From Cellvibrio sp. UBA7661 (GTDB lineage Bacteria; Pseudomonadota; Gammaproteobacteria; Pseudomonadales; Cellvibrionaceae), in the NCBI GenBank assembly GCA_002483365.1, contig DLHT01000003.1, positions 62,001 through 126,000 on the forward strand: DNA of 64,000 nucleotides, read 5' to 3'. The number at the start of each line of letters is the position of its first letter. The stretch's first letter is position 1. The translations under genes and the position numbers were made by a program. Positions 52,326-61,302 of the stretch are shown here, piece after piece. The notes under the pieces were generated by a model. It was given only the letters and a program-made list of their open reading frames with translations. It did no database searches and was not told where the DNA came from.

Positions 52326-53816
52326 ATGAGTCGTTTAAACAACAATAGTTTGTCACAGTTACCCAAAGACGTTGCCTTACCAAAGTATGATCGCGCGCAC
52401 TTGGTGCCCGGCATTGTGCACTTGGGCATAGGTGCATTCCACCGCGCACACCAAGCTTTTTATACAGAAGCGGTATTAAACCAGTTTGGCGGTGATTGGG
52501 GCATTATCGGTAGTAGCCTGCGCTCACCCAGTGTGCGCGATCAACTAGTCCCGCAAGATTGTTTATACACATTGGTTGAACGCTCGGGCGATGGCGAAAA
52601 ATTACAAATTATCGGCGCCGTAACCGACACTTTGGTCGGCCCGGAAAATCCGGCTGCATTGGTTGCAACCATGGCGCAACCGAATATTAAAATTGTATCG
52701 CTCACCGTGACTGAAAAAGGTTACTGCCACGACCCTGCAAGTGGAAACCTGAACGAAAACCACCCCGACATCATTCATGATTTACAACATCTGGACAAAC
52801 CGGTTTCTGCAATTGGTTTTATTGTTGCCGCATTAAAACAGCGTTTTGAAAACAATCAAAAAGCATTCACTGTATTGAGTTGCGATAACCTGCCCAATAA
52901 CGGTGAAGTGCTGGAAAAAGTCGTGCTGCAGTTTGCGCAAAAAATTTCACCGGCATTCGCTGGCTGGATTAAATCCAATGCCACTTTTCCCAGCACCATG
53001 ATTGACCGTATTGTTCCTGCTACAACCGATGATGACCGCCGCGATATTGAAGCGCGTTTGAGCATTAACGGTGAACCCGTGCGCGATGAAGGCATGGTGG
53101 TGTGCGAACCTTTTTCGCAGTGGGTTGTAGAAGATAAATTTGCCGATGGCCGCCCGGCATGGGAAAAAGTTGGCGTACTTCTGGTTGACGATGTACGTGT
53201 TTTTGAAAAAATAAAACTGCGTTTATTAAATGGCGCTCACTCCACCATGGCCTACACCGGTTATCTCTCCGGCTTCCAATATATCAGTGAAGTGATGGAG
53301 CAACCTGCGTTCGTCAATTTGGTAAAAACTTACATGGCGCGCGAAGCCGGTGAAACCATCAGTGCGCCTGCAGGTTTTGACATTGAAGCTTACAAACAAC
53401 AATTGCGCGACCGCTTCTCCAATAAAGCACTCAAGCATCGCACCTGGCAGATCGCTATGGATGGCTCGCAAAAATTGCCACAGCGCTTATTGGAAACCCT
53501 GCGCGAACAATTAGCAGGCAATGGCAACATCGATATTTTATGTTTGGGCGTTGCCGCCTGGATTCGCTATGTATCCGGTGTGGATGAACAAGGCAATGCG
53601 ATTGAAGTGTCCGATCCGCTTGCAAAAGAATTGCGTGCCGCCTGCGATGCCAATCAAGGTAACCCTGCAGGCATGGTAAAAGCGGTTGTGGGAATTCAAA
53701 AAGTATTTGGCAGCGATTTAATTAATGAAGCGCGCTTTGTTGCAACAACGACACAGTGGTTGGAGCGTTTTTATAGCAAAGGTGTATTCAATTCTATTAA
53801 GGACGCTTTTCAATAA
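52326..53816 (+). CDS. uxuB: fructuronate reductase / mannitol dehydrogenase family (UxuB-like)
   Basis: 496 residues of the polyol long-chain dehydrogenase family. Dinucleotide motif HLGIGAFHRAHQAFY, then VSLTVTEKGYCHDPASG, CDNLPNNGEV, the catalytic Lys region KIKLRLLNGAHSTMAY and a C-terminal HRTWQIAMDGSQKLPQRLL. Similarity to E. coli UxuB is high along the length as recalled. Paired with an altronate dehydratase here, so the substrate could be tagaturonate or fructuronate; mannitol is also possible. Confidence 0.82.
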   Translation: MSRLNNNSLSQLPKDVALPKYDRAHLVPGIVHLGIGAFHRAHQAFYTEAVLNQFGGDWGIIGSSLRSPSVRDQLVPQDCLYTLVERSGDGEKLQIIGAVTDTLVGPENPAALVATMAQPNIKIVSLTVTEKGYCHDPASGNLNENHPDIIHDLQHLDKPVSAIGFIVAALKQRFENNQKAFTVLSCDNLPNNGEVLEKVVLQFAQKISPAFAGWIKSNATFPSTMIDRIVPATTDDDRRDIEARLSINGEPVRDEGMVVCEPFSQWVVEDKFADGRPAWEKVGVLLVDDVRVFEKIKLRLLNGAHSTMAYTGYLSGFQYISEVMEQPAFVNLVKTYMAREAGETISAPAGFDIEAYKQQLRDRFSNKALKHRTWQIAMDGSQKLPQRLLETLREQLAGNGNIDILCLGVAAWIRYVSGVDEQGNAIEVSDPLAKELRAACDANQGNPAGMVKAVVGIQKVFGSDLINEARFVATTTQWLERFYSKGVFNSIKDAFQ

Positions 53817-53830
53817 CATTTCCTAACGTC

Positions 53831-53890
53831 GCACTCATTCGTGGGGATCCAGCTTGCAAAAATGGATCCCCGCTTCGCGAGGATGACGAC
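53831..53890. repeat. REP-like repeats, inverted pair
   Basis: GTGGGGATCCAGC at 53841-53853 faces ATGGATCCCCGCTTCGCGAG + GATGACGAC at 53862-53890. Between uxuB-like and pectinesterase genes. Confidence 0.8.
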
Positions 53891-53979
53891 TCGCGATTAT
53901 TATTTCCCGTTCCCAAGCTCTGTCTGGGATGCGACAAATTCAAATCAATTACACATTCTTGCCCAGTGGAGCTACATTG

Positions 53980-55101
53980 ATGATTGCCAGGCAGCTACCC
54001 GGAATCAGTTGGATTTTTCTCACAACATTAATTATGTTCGGTTGTGCCAATCAACCCACATCTACTTACGATGCATGGGTGGATCGCTCTGCAAAATCGA
54101 CAGCTCATCACTTCACTAGTATTCAGGCTGCGCTGGATGCTGCACCCAACAACTCCATAAAACCCTATCGAATTTTTATTACCTCAGGCGATTACTATGA
54201 AAAAATCGTTATCGCAAAACCCAACATTCATTTGATCGGAGAAAATAAAAATAACACCCGCCTGTATTACGATGCTTACGCCGGGCAACAATCCACTGAT
54301 ATAGGCGCAACCAAAGGGCAAATTTGGGGCACCTCAGGTTCCGGCACATTAATTATTCGCGCAGCGGATATACAACTTCACCACATCACAATTGAAAACA
54401 GTTTTGATTTTATCGGCAACGATGCACTAGCTGACAATGATCCAAACCGTATTGCCAATGCCCAAGCCGTTGCATTGCATTTGGATAACGGCAGCGATCG
54501 CTTTCTCGCGCGCCATGTCCGTTTGCTGGGCAATCAGGACACCTTATTTGTGAACGCCGGGCGCAGTTGGTTTGATCAGGTTTTTATTGCAGGCAATATC
54601 GATTTTATTTTCGGGCGTGGCAATGCACTTTTTACCCAGTCAGACATTCACACCACCGGGCGTGGCAAACCGGCGAATCCTCATGCGTTTCTGGTTGCGC
54701 CTTCGACCAATATTGCGGATGAATTCGGCTTAACCTTTATCGATTGCACACTCACCCGCGCAGCATCCGTACCGGATAATTCCGTACCGCTCGGCCGCCC
54801 CTGGCACCCCACTACCCAATTTGCCGACGGACGCTACGCTGACCCCAATGCAATTGGCAAAGCAGTATTTATTAATAGCTGGATGGATGCGCACATCACT
54901 ACAAATGGTTGGTATTCCATGAGCGGCACCGCAAAAGACGGCAGTAAAATGGTGTTCTTACCCGAAGACTCACGCTTTTTTGAATTTAATAGTCACGGTC
55001 CCGGTGCAACAATTAATCACAAGCGCCGCCAATTAACCAATGAAGAAGCGAAACGCTATTCGCGCGATAAAATTTTGGGCGATTGGAATCCAACACATTA
55101 A
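53980..55101 (+). CDS. pectin methylesterase (CE8) lipoprotein
   Basis: Removes methyl groups from pectin, giving a substrate for polygalacturonase. 373 residues from 53980 (GTGGAGC upstream). Lipoprotein-like signal ending MFGC (Cys22). Parallel beta-helix with the CE8 residues: Q-D187-T in GNQDTLFV, D208 in GNIDFIFGRG (21 residues apart as usual) and Arg/Trp in LGRPWHP. Surface or periplasmic attachment would fit a scavenging enzyme acting near the receptor. Confidence 0.93.
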   Translation: MIARQLPGISWIFLTTLIMFGCANQPTSTYDAWVDRSAKSTAHHFTSIQAALDAAPNNSIKPYRIFITSGDYYEKIVIAKPNIHLIGENKNNTRLYYDAYAGQQSTDIGATKGQIWGTSGSGTLIIRAADIQLHHITIENSFDFIGNDALADNDPNRIANAQAVALHLDNGSDRFLARHVRLLGNQDTLFVNAGRSWFDQVFIAGNIDFIFGRGNALFTQSDIHTTGRGKPANPHAFLVAPSTNIADEFGLTFIDCTLTRAASVPDNSVPLGRPWHPTTQFADGRYADPNAIGKAVFINSWMDAHITTNGWYSMSGTAKDGSKMVFLPEDSRFFEFNSHGPGATINHKRRQLTNEEAKRYSRDKILGDWNPTH

Positions 55102-55201
55102 GCAGCGAACTCAAGGATGAGGCTATCGCCATGTCATTACCAAAAACACGCGATTTAAAATTTAATATACCCGGATCACACTAGAGCAAGGCAAACCAAT
55201 T

Positions 55202-55230
55202 ATTTTATTGGGAAAAATAACCAATAAAAT
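55202..55230. repeat. AT-rich inverted repeat upstream of chemoreceptor
   Basis: ATTTTATTGG / CCAATAAAAT, perfect 10-bp arms, 9-bp loop. Confidence 0.7.
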
Positions 55231-55273
55231 TCAAACCGCGACATCTGTAATAAAAATGTCATCGACAAAACCT

Positions 55274-55302
55274 ACATTGCCCAGTGATTAATCAGGCAAT
55301 GT
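55274..55302 (+). promoter_or_regulatory. leader hairpin just before chemoreceptor start
   Basis: ACATTGCC / GGCAATGT arms around a 13-base loop end 6 bp before the ATG at 55309. It would hide the translation start region, which lacks a good ribosome site. Confidence 0.45.
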
Positions 55303-55308
55303 ATTATT

Positions 55309-57591
55309 ATGAAAATTTCTGCACGTTTAATGTTAGGCGCCATTGCAATAACTGGCATTGCTGTGGTGTTAGCGGCTGGCACTACCAGTTGGTTAGCACT
55401 TAAAGAATCCAAGCAGGCGCTGTCGCAAAATCTGGAACAACAATTTCAGGCACTGGCAGAAAGCCGCGCCCAGGCAATCCAATCACAATTTACCAGCTAC
55501 TCGGATTTGTTATTGTCGCTATCCCACGGGCGCATGACACAGGAAGCAGTATTCGCATTAGTGCGGCCATTTGCATCCTATCGCTATGAGGTAAGCCCGC
55601 TACCCATCGAAGAACTGCGCAGCCAGTTAACCCAGTGGTATCAGCAAACCTATTTACCCTATGACCGGCAAAGCAACCGCACGGCTGCACCCGACACGTC
55701 ACAATGGGTGCAACAATTTTCATTGGAAACTTTATTAATCCAACATCATTATCTGCAACAAAATTCGCAGCCTATGGGGCAATTGGATTTAATGGATGAT
55801 GCAGCCGATGCAACTATCTATGGGCAACAACACCGCCGCTACCAAAGCAGTTTTCGCGATTTGGTTAATCGTTTTGGTTTTAGCGATTTACTCTTGGTAG
55901 ACAGCCAAAGTCTCGCCGTTATTTATTCCGTTGCCAAAACACCGGTGCTGGGCAGCTCATTGAAAGATGGGCCGTTTTCAGAATCACCTTTGGCAAAAAT
56001 CGCCCAACAATTACAAAATGCCGATGGCAACCAATTGCTCCTGTCAGAGTTCCATCACAACCAATGGCGTTTTGGCGAGCACCTGGTTTATTTGGGCGTA
56101 CCGGTTTTTCACGATGTGCAAAGCCCGACCAAAGCGATTGGTTTTTTAATTGCAGAAATTCCGGCAGCGCGGCTTACCAATATCATTAGCGCCAACCAAC
56201 GCTGGCAAACACTTGGCTTGGGCAATACTGGCGATATTTATCTTGTCGATTCCCGGCATTCATTAATTACCGGGTTGCGCGCTGAACAGGAACAATCTGA
56301 AACACAAACCAGTGACTATCGCACCATCAACACCTTTCCTGTTAACCAAGCACTTGAAGGCAAACGCGGCGTTGGTGAACAACAGGATTATCGCCAACAA
56401 ACCGTAGTCAGCAGCTGGCAACCATTGCAGATCCACAACCAATCATTTGCATTAATTGCCCAGCAATCACCTGAAGAAGTATTTTCTTCGCTTGATCATT
56501 TGGAATTTACCGTGTGGCGCAGCGTGATTATTGCGTGCCTGGTGTTATCGATTATTGCAGCCGGATTTGCTTACGTGTTTGCACAATTTATTGGCAATCC
56601 GTTAAAACAACTGGCGCAAACAATTAAAGCCGCAGCACAGGAAAAAAATCTCGCCAGCCAATTTGCAGTGCAGCGCAACGATGAACTGGGCGATATAGGC
56701 CGCTCACTGAATTATTTATTCAGCGAATTAAATTCAGTGATGCATCAGGTCAACAGCTCCAGCGAGCAAAGTTTGCAAGGCGCATTGGAAAATGTCACGA
56801 CTACTCGCCAGTGCCGCGATGAAACAGCGCGCCAGCGCAACGAGATGAACCATGTTGGCGCTGAAACCGAAGCAGTGGTGAAATCCATGAGCGACATTAC
56901 CCATCGTCTGGACGCCGTTACGCAAAAAATCAATCAGGCGATGCTGGCGGCGAGCGATGGAAAATCGCGCGCAACCCGTGTCGCAATACAAATGCAAACA
57001 TTGGCAGAACAAGTGGGCGACTCCTGTTCAACACTAGGGGAATTACGCACCGCAACAGATAACATTGGCTCGGTGCTGGATACCATCCACAGTGTTGCCG
57101 AGCAAACCAATTTGCTCGCACTCAATGCCGCCATTGAGGCAGCGCGAGCAGGCGAGCACGGGCGCGGTTTTGCAGTGGTGGCAGAAGAAGTGCGCCGGCT
57201 TTCATTTGACACACAAAAAGCGACGGGTGAAATCAATAAAATGATTGATCACTTACGCACAACCGTACTGCAAATTTCAGAAGGATTGGAAGCGGAACAA
57301 AAAACAGCGCAGGCTTGTTTACAAGAAACCAATGCGACACAGGAATCGCTCGCCCACGTACAACACGCCGTGGCCGATGCCAATGATATAGCGCAGCACA
57401 TCAACACCAGCGCACAGGATGAAAGCAACCGCGCACTCGCGATGCGCAGCCGCTTGATTAAATTAGTAACGGGAATTAATGAAACGGATATCGCGATTGC
57501 GCGTTTAGCTGAGGGCGCTGAACAACAAAATGCATTGGCAAACAAAGTCATGACGGCGGCAAAAGTGGTGAAGTTTGTGCGCAGTCATTAA
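55309..57591 (+). CDS. methyl-accepting chemotaxis protein with large periplasmic sensor
   Basis: 760 residues. Membrane helix 1 at about 8-30, a periplasmic sensor of about 365 residues (likely double-Cache by size and by the ...RWQTLGLGNTGDIYLVDSRH... type segment, kept short here), helix 2 at 402-425, HAMP at 426-480 (GNPLKQLAQTIKAAAQEKNL), signalling hairpin EQTNLLALNAAIEAARAGEH and RGFAVVAEEVRRLS near 600-635. No CheR-docking tail. It follows the pectinesterase, so a pectin-derived ligand is possible. Convergent with the next gene, 8 bp apart. Confidence 0.92.
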   Translation: MKISARLMLGAIAITGIAVVLAAGTTSWLALKESKQALSQNLEQQFQALAESRAQAIQSQFTSYSDLLLSLSHGRMTQEAVFALVRPFASYRYEVSPLPIEELRSQLTQWYQQTYLPYDRQSNRTAAPDTSQWVQQFSLETLLIQHHYLQQNSQPMGQLDLMDDAADATIYGQQHRRYQSSFRDLVNRFGFSDLLLVDSQSLAVIYSVAKTPVLGSSLKDGPFSESPLAKIAQQLQNADGNQLLLSEFHHNQWRFGEHLVYLGVPVFHDVQSPTKAIGFLIAEIPAARLTNIISANQRWQTLGLGNTGDIYLVDSRHSLITGLRAEQEQSETQTSDYRTINTFPVNQALEGKRGVGEQQDYRQQTVVSSWQPLQIHNQSFALIAQQSPEEVFSSLDHLEFTVWRSVIIACLVLSIIAAGFAYVFAQFIGNPLKQLAQTIKAAAQEKNLASQFAVQRNDELGDIGRSLNYLFSELNSVMHQVNSSSEQSLQGALENVTTTRQCRDETARQRNEMNHVGAETEAVVKSMSDITHRLDAVTQKINQAMLAASDGKSRATRVAIQMQTLAEQVGDSCSTLGELRTATDNIGSVLDTIHSVAEQTNLLALNAAIEAARAGEHGRGFAVVAEEVRRLSFDTQKATGEINKMIDHLRTTVLQISEGLEAEQKTAQACLQETNATQESLAHVQHAVADANDIAQHINTSAQDESNRALAMRSRLIKLVTGINETDIAIARLAEGAEQQNALANKVMTAAKVVKFVRSH

Positions 57592-57599
57592 TATCAAAT

Positions 57600-58118
57600 T
57601 TATTGGCCGGTGATGTGCTTGAGGTCTTTATCGAACATACCCGCTAATAACACTTCTCCGCGTGTATTGACGCGGAATTGTCCGTAGCGCGCAGCCTCGT
57701 AAGACTGCGCATGCCCCTCCTGAAAAAAGAAAGCGTTAGTTGCAAATTTAACTGCGCCGTTTCGCACACGGTATTGCATTTTGATTTCGTTCTTATCCAG
57801 CACACCGCCAGTGTAAATCCGCACAAAGTCCGCACGGCGCTCTGCATCCAGCTTAACGACAACAAAACCATCGCCTGCATCAGCATTGCGGTTCCAACCG
57901 CGATATTTATCTGACTTGGGCAACGCATCGTAAATCTGCTGCGCCACACGAAATTCCAACGCCATGTAATCACCTTGTATCAATGAGCGTGGATCAACCG
58001 GAGCCAATTCCAAATACACAATATCACCTTGAGCAAGGTGCTTTTCTTTTTCAATAATTGACCAATTTACTAAACCGAGTACCACTACCAGTGCAGCAAC
58101 TGCGATGACCTTAGACAT
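57600..58118 (-). CDS. GDYXXLXY domain protein
   Basis: 172 residues. N-terminal membrane anchor at 3-20, then the family motif QGDYMALEF at about 48-56 and ELAPVDPRSLIQ before it; remainder is a soluble periplasmic beta-rich domain. Function unknown. Third gene of a membrane trio also found elsewhere (DUF2157, DUF4401, GDYXXLXY); separated from the DUF4401 gene by one base. Confidence 0.88.
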   Translation of the reverse strand: MSKVIAVAALVVVLGLVNWSIIEKEKHLAQGDIVYLELAPVDPRSLIQGDYMALEFRVAQQIYDALPKSDKYRGWNRNADAGDGFVVVKLDAERRADFVRIYTGGVLDKNEIKMQYRVRNGAVKFATNAFFFQEGHAQSYEAARYGQFRVNTRGEVLLAGMFDKDLKHITGQ

Positions 58119-58119
58119 A

Positions 58120-59172
58120 TTATTCGCCCTCCTGCACAGGAAAAAATGTCACCAGCACCCAGCGCAAAACTAATAACACCACACCAATCAATAATAAAGA
58201 AAACGATTTCTGCAGCAGCGTCGTATCTAGACAATAGTAATAGGTAGAAAGGTAAGCGAGCAGCGATATAACACCGAGCCCCATCAGGATGCGGTTACTG
58301 TTTGCAAACCCCAATAACAACACGGCCATGCCCACAGTGATTCCCCTCGCCTCTAACGAGACAAGGCATAACAACAAGGTGCCAGCAAAAACCGCGACAG
58401 ATATTTTTTCACCCAGTGAATGAAAATGCCTACGCAATAATTGTGCGACCATCCAGAGTACAACCATACCGCTTAGCACTTCAGCCATCCAGGGTTGCAC
58501 AACGCTGTGGCTGACATCGTAACGCCAATCCCATAAATCGCTGGAAAACCAATTGGTTCCATTAATGATCAAGAGCGCAAATATCAACCCATAAGCAACC
58601 GGCTGCATAAGTGAAAAATAACTTGGATAATGAAATTCATTCAGCCACACCCAAACCGTTACCAACAATAAAACGCTGCCAAATACAAATGGAAAACCCA
58701 GCGACATCATCGCAATATAAAACGCTACGGCTGCACAAAAACCGGAAAAAATGCGGTGCAAATAACTGGGCATTAACACCACTAACAACAACTGGGAAAG
58801 ACCTATTAATAACAAGACCAGACTGTCGTTATGGATAAGCCCGAACAGCGCAAAAATACTCAAACCCTGACCAGCGAGACTGATCGCCAAGGCAAGATGT
58901 TCTGTAAATTCATTTTTTGCGCTGTGAAAAATGACGCACGCAATGCCGATCATCAGCACACCAACCACCAGTGCAGTGGAAAACTCGCGCCATAAATCCG
59001 ATAGCGAAAGACCGATGAACCCCATCAGAAATAACGCGGCTAACCAGCCGGATACTCCTAGCAACACCTTGATATACCAAGGCGATGCGTCTTTATTTTT
59101 TGCGGGCATATCGCCTTGAACTACACCTGCCTGCTGTAATGTTTGCCAGAGTATTTGTTGTGTGCGGCTCAT
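58120..59172 (-). CDS. DUF4401 membrane protein
   Basis: About 350 residues with around ten membrane helices, starting at MSRTQQILWQTLQQAGVV (59172), which overlaps the DUF2157 stop by ATGA. A short soluble N-terminus precedes YIKVLLGVSGWLAALFLMGF. Function unknown; same family order as in known DUF2157-DUF4401 operons. Confidence 0.85.
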   Translation of the reverse strand: MSRTQQILWQTLQQAGVVQGDMPAKNKDASPWYIKVLLGVSGWLAALFLMGFIGLSLSDLWREFSTALVVGVLMIGIACVIFHSAKNEFTEHLALAISLAGQGLSIFALFGLIHNDSLVLLLIGLSQLLLVVLMPSYLHRIFSGFCAAVAFYIAMMSLGFPFVFGSVLLLVTVWVWLNEFHYPSYFSLMQPVAYGLIFALLIINGTNWFSSDLWDWRYDVSHSVVQPWMAEVLSGMVVLWMVAQLLRRHFHSLGEKISVAVFAGTLLLCLVSLEARGITVGMAVLLLGFANSNRILMGLGVISLLAYLSTYYYCLDTTLLQKSFSLLLIGVVLLVLRWVLVTFFPVQEGE

Positions 59173-60155
59173 AGATCCAACTCCTTGTGTACTTTGCGCA
59201 ACCACATAGCGGCCGCGGTACTTAATCCGATAATCGTTAAGGCAATTAACAATAAACCGCTGCCATCATCCAAGGTGCTGAATAAATTGTCGGTCATAAG
59301 TGCAATAACAACTGCAATCACCGATAAACACGCACCGGCGAGCATAAATAAATCGGGCCGCTGATAACGGTAGTAACCCAGTAGGGCGGCCACATAAACA
59401 AGCCACGCCGCAAAATGGATAATCACATTGGCATCGCGTTCAAAAATGCCGTAAAACGCCAAGCATGTTGCAGCAACTCCCGCTGCTACTGCAATTATCC
59501 GTGTCGCCCAGGCAGTACGTAGCCACGCTAATGTTTTAGCGAGCACTTCCCAACAGGCCAACGCAATCGCATTAAAGAAAAATAAAATCCATATCAGCGC
59601 GAGATCGGAATGAAATAAAAAGCTGAAGGTATTGCGAAAGGTTTTGAAATACAGAATGGCCGATAAATTCAACAACACCAGCCACACAATCCACAGCGAG
59701 GGAAAACGCGCGAGCAATGTCCACGGCAGAATCAGCAGCGCCCAATTAAAAAATAATTGCCAGGGATCGGCTCCGGTTTGGTACGTCTGGCCGAAAAGTG
59801 CAAGCAAAATACCCAGGCCGATACTCGCCATACATAACGATAATTTGCCCAACACCGGATGCCGTTGCCATTTGCAATATCCAGCAACACTCGCTGCGAC
59901 AAATACCTCGACCATCGCAAATTTTGCAAAGCGGCCAAGGTTGTCCCAGTTGTAGGCAATAAAAAACAGCAGGGAAAATACCAGCGCAAGAGCGCCCAGC
60001 CACAGCAATAGCTGTTCAATGAAATGTCGCCACCGCAGGCGGTCAGGATAAAGCCCGGTCAATTCAAGTGCTGCCGGAATTTGCTCTGGTGAAAGCGCGC
60101 CCCGCTCAATCAATTCAAGCAATGGGGCGCGATCTGAAGGGTCTGTTGGTTGCAT
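59169..60155 (-). CDS. DUF2157 membrane protein
   Basis: 328 residues. Soluble N-terminus (LLELIERGALSPEQIPAALE), then the DUF2157 start HFIEQLLLWLGALALVFSLL and FFIAYNWDNLGRFAKFAMVE, followed by seven or more helices. AGGAAGAA before the ATG. First gene of the trio; a homologous fold to DUF4401 is suggested by the similar helix spacing. Confidence 0.87.
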   Translation of the reverse strand: MQPTDPSDRAPLLELIERGALSPEQIPAALELTGLYPDRLRWRHFIEQLLLWLGALALVFSLLFFIAYNWDNLGRFAKFAMVEVFVAASVAGYCKWQRHPVLGKLSLCMASIGLGILLALFGQTYQTGADPWQLFFNWALLILPWTLLARFPSLWIVWLVLLNLSAILYFKTFRNTFSFLFHSDLALIWILFFFNAIALACWEVLAKTLAWLRTAWATRIIAVAAGVAATCLAFYGIFERDANVIIHFAAWLVYVAALLGYYRYQRPDLFMLAGACLSVIAVVIALMTDNLFSTLDDGSGLLLIALTIIGLSTAAAMWLRKVHKELDL

Positions 60156-60244
60156 GGTGGTTCTTCCTGTTGAACACAGTTGTCCGCACCATAGTAGAGA
60201 GTGGCTGCCGTTATTGCCAGCACCCGATTAGCCAGACGAGAAGG

Positions 60245-61225
60245 CTATTGCAAATAACCCAAACACTCACTCACTTCATTTGCTGAACCTAAAATTACCG
60301 CAACACGTTCATGCAATTGCGTGGGTTGGATATCCAAAATCCGCTGCGTTTCGCTGCAGGCTTTGCCACCGGCATTTTCAATTAACATCGCCACGGGATT
60401 CGCTTCATACAACAAGCGCAACTTTGCTGGCTGTTTGGCGTTGCGATTATCGGACGGGTATAAAAATATTCCGCCGCGCGTAATTACGCGGTGCACATCG
60501 CCCACCATGGCTGCGTTCCAGCGCATGTTGTAACGTTTGCCTCGCGCGCCGGTTTCACCCAGAATCAGATCATCAATATAGCTGCGCATATTGTCATTCC
60601 AGAAACGCGCGTTGCTCATGTTGATGGCAAATTCTTGCGTGTCCTGCGCGATGCGAATGTGATCCGCCGTCAATAAAAAATTGCCTTGGGTGGAATCCAA
60701 CGTAAAACAGCGCGTACCCTTGCCAGTGGTGATCACCAGCAGGGTTGATGGGCCGTAGAGCACATAACCGGCGCAGACCTGTTGTGCCCCCTGCTGGAGA
60801 AATTGCAATTCACTGTTGTGCGGAATTAAATCCAGCGCGCGATAAATGCTGAAAATAGTTCCAATCTGGCCGTTGATATCAATGTTGGATGAACCATCGA
60901 GCGGATCAAAAGCCACCAGATATTTTCCTGCTGCACTGCCAGCCACAACGGTGTCTTCCTCTTCCGATGCGATAGCAGCGACAACACTATTGGCGAGTAG
61001 CAAATCTTTTAACAATTGGTTGGAAATCACATCCAATTGTTTTTGCGTTTCGCCCTGGATATTTTCATCCTGCGTTGAGCCCAGCACACCGGCAAGCGCT
61101 CCCTGGCGCACACGGAAAGCAATTTCTTTGCTCGCATCGATAATGGTTTCGATCACCCGCACAAGGTCATCGGCCACATCGTCACTACGCAATACACTGA
61201 ATAGATTTTTCATGCAATTACCCAT
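60245..61225 (-). CDS. fbp: fructose-1,6-bisphosphatase class I
   Basis: Gluconeogenic hydrolysis of fructose-1,6-bisphosphate. 326 residues. Metal and substrate motifs: ASEEEDTVV, FDPLDGSSNIDINGQIGTIF, YGPSTLLVITTGKG, ITRGGIFLYPSDNRN and LLYEANPVAMLIENAGGKA. Start could instead be the ATG at 61213 (four residues shorter); neither has a strong ribosome site. Follows fba with a hairpin repeat between. Confidence 0.93.
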   Translation of the reverse strand: MGNCMKNLFSVLRSDDVADDLVRVIETIIDASKEIAFRVRQGALAGVLGSTQDENIQGETQKQLDVISNQLLKDLLLANSVVAAIASEEEDTVVAGSAAGKYLVAFDPLDGSSNIDINGQIGTIFSIYRALDLIPHNSELQFLQQGAQQVCAGYVLYGPSTLLVITTGKGTRCFTLDSTQGNFLLTADHIRIAQDTQEFAINMSNARFWNDNMRSYIDDLILGETGARGKRYNMRWNAAMVGDVHRVITRGGIFLYPSDNRNAKQPAKLRLLYEANPVAMLIENAGGKACSETQRILDIQPTQLHERVAVILGSANEVSECLGYLQ

Positions 61226-61258
61226 CTCTCTATAACAACTTTTTCATCCACTGATGTT

Positions 61259-61288
61259 ATGAATGCCCGCTTGCGGGCATGACGACAC
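61259..61288. repeat. short hairpin repeat between fba and fbp
   Basis: GAATGCCCGC-TT-GCGGGCATGACGAC; hairpin ATGCCCGC/GCGGGCAT. Same family as other 36-63 kb copies. Confidence 0.75.
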
Positions 61289-61302
61289 GGGATGCAGCTA
61301 AA

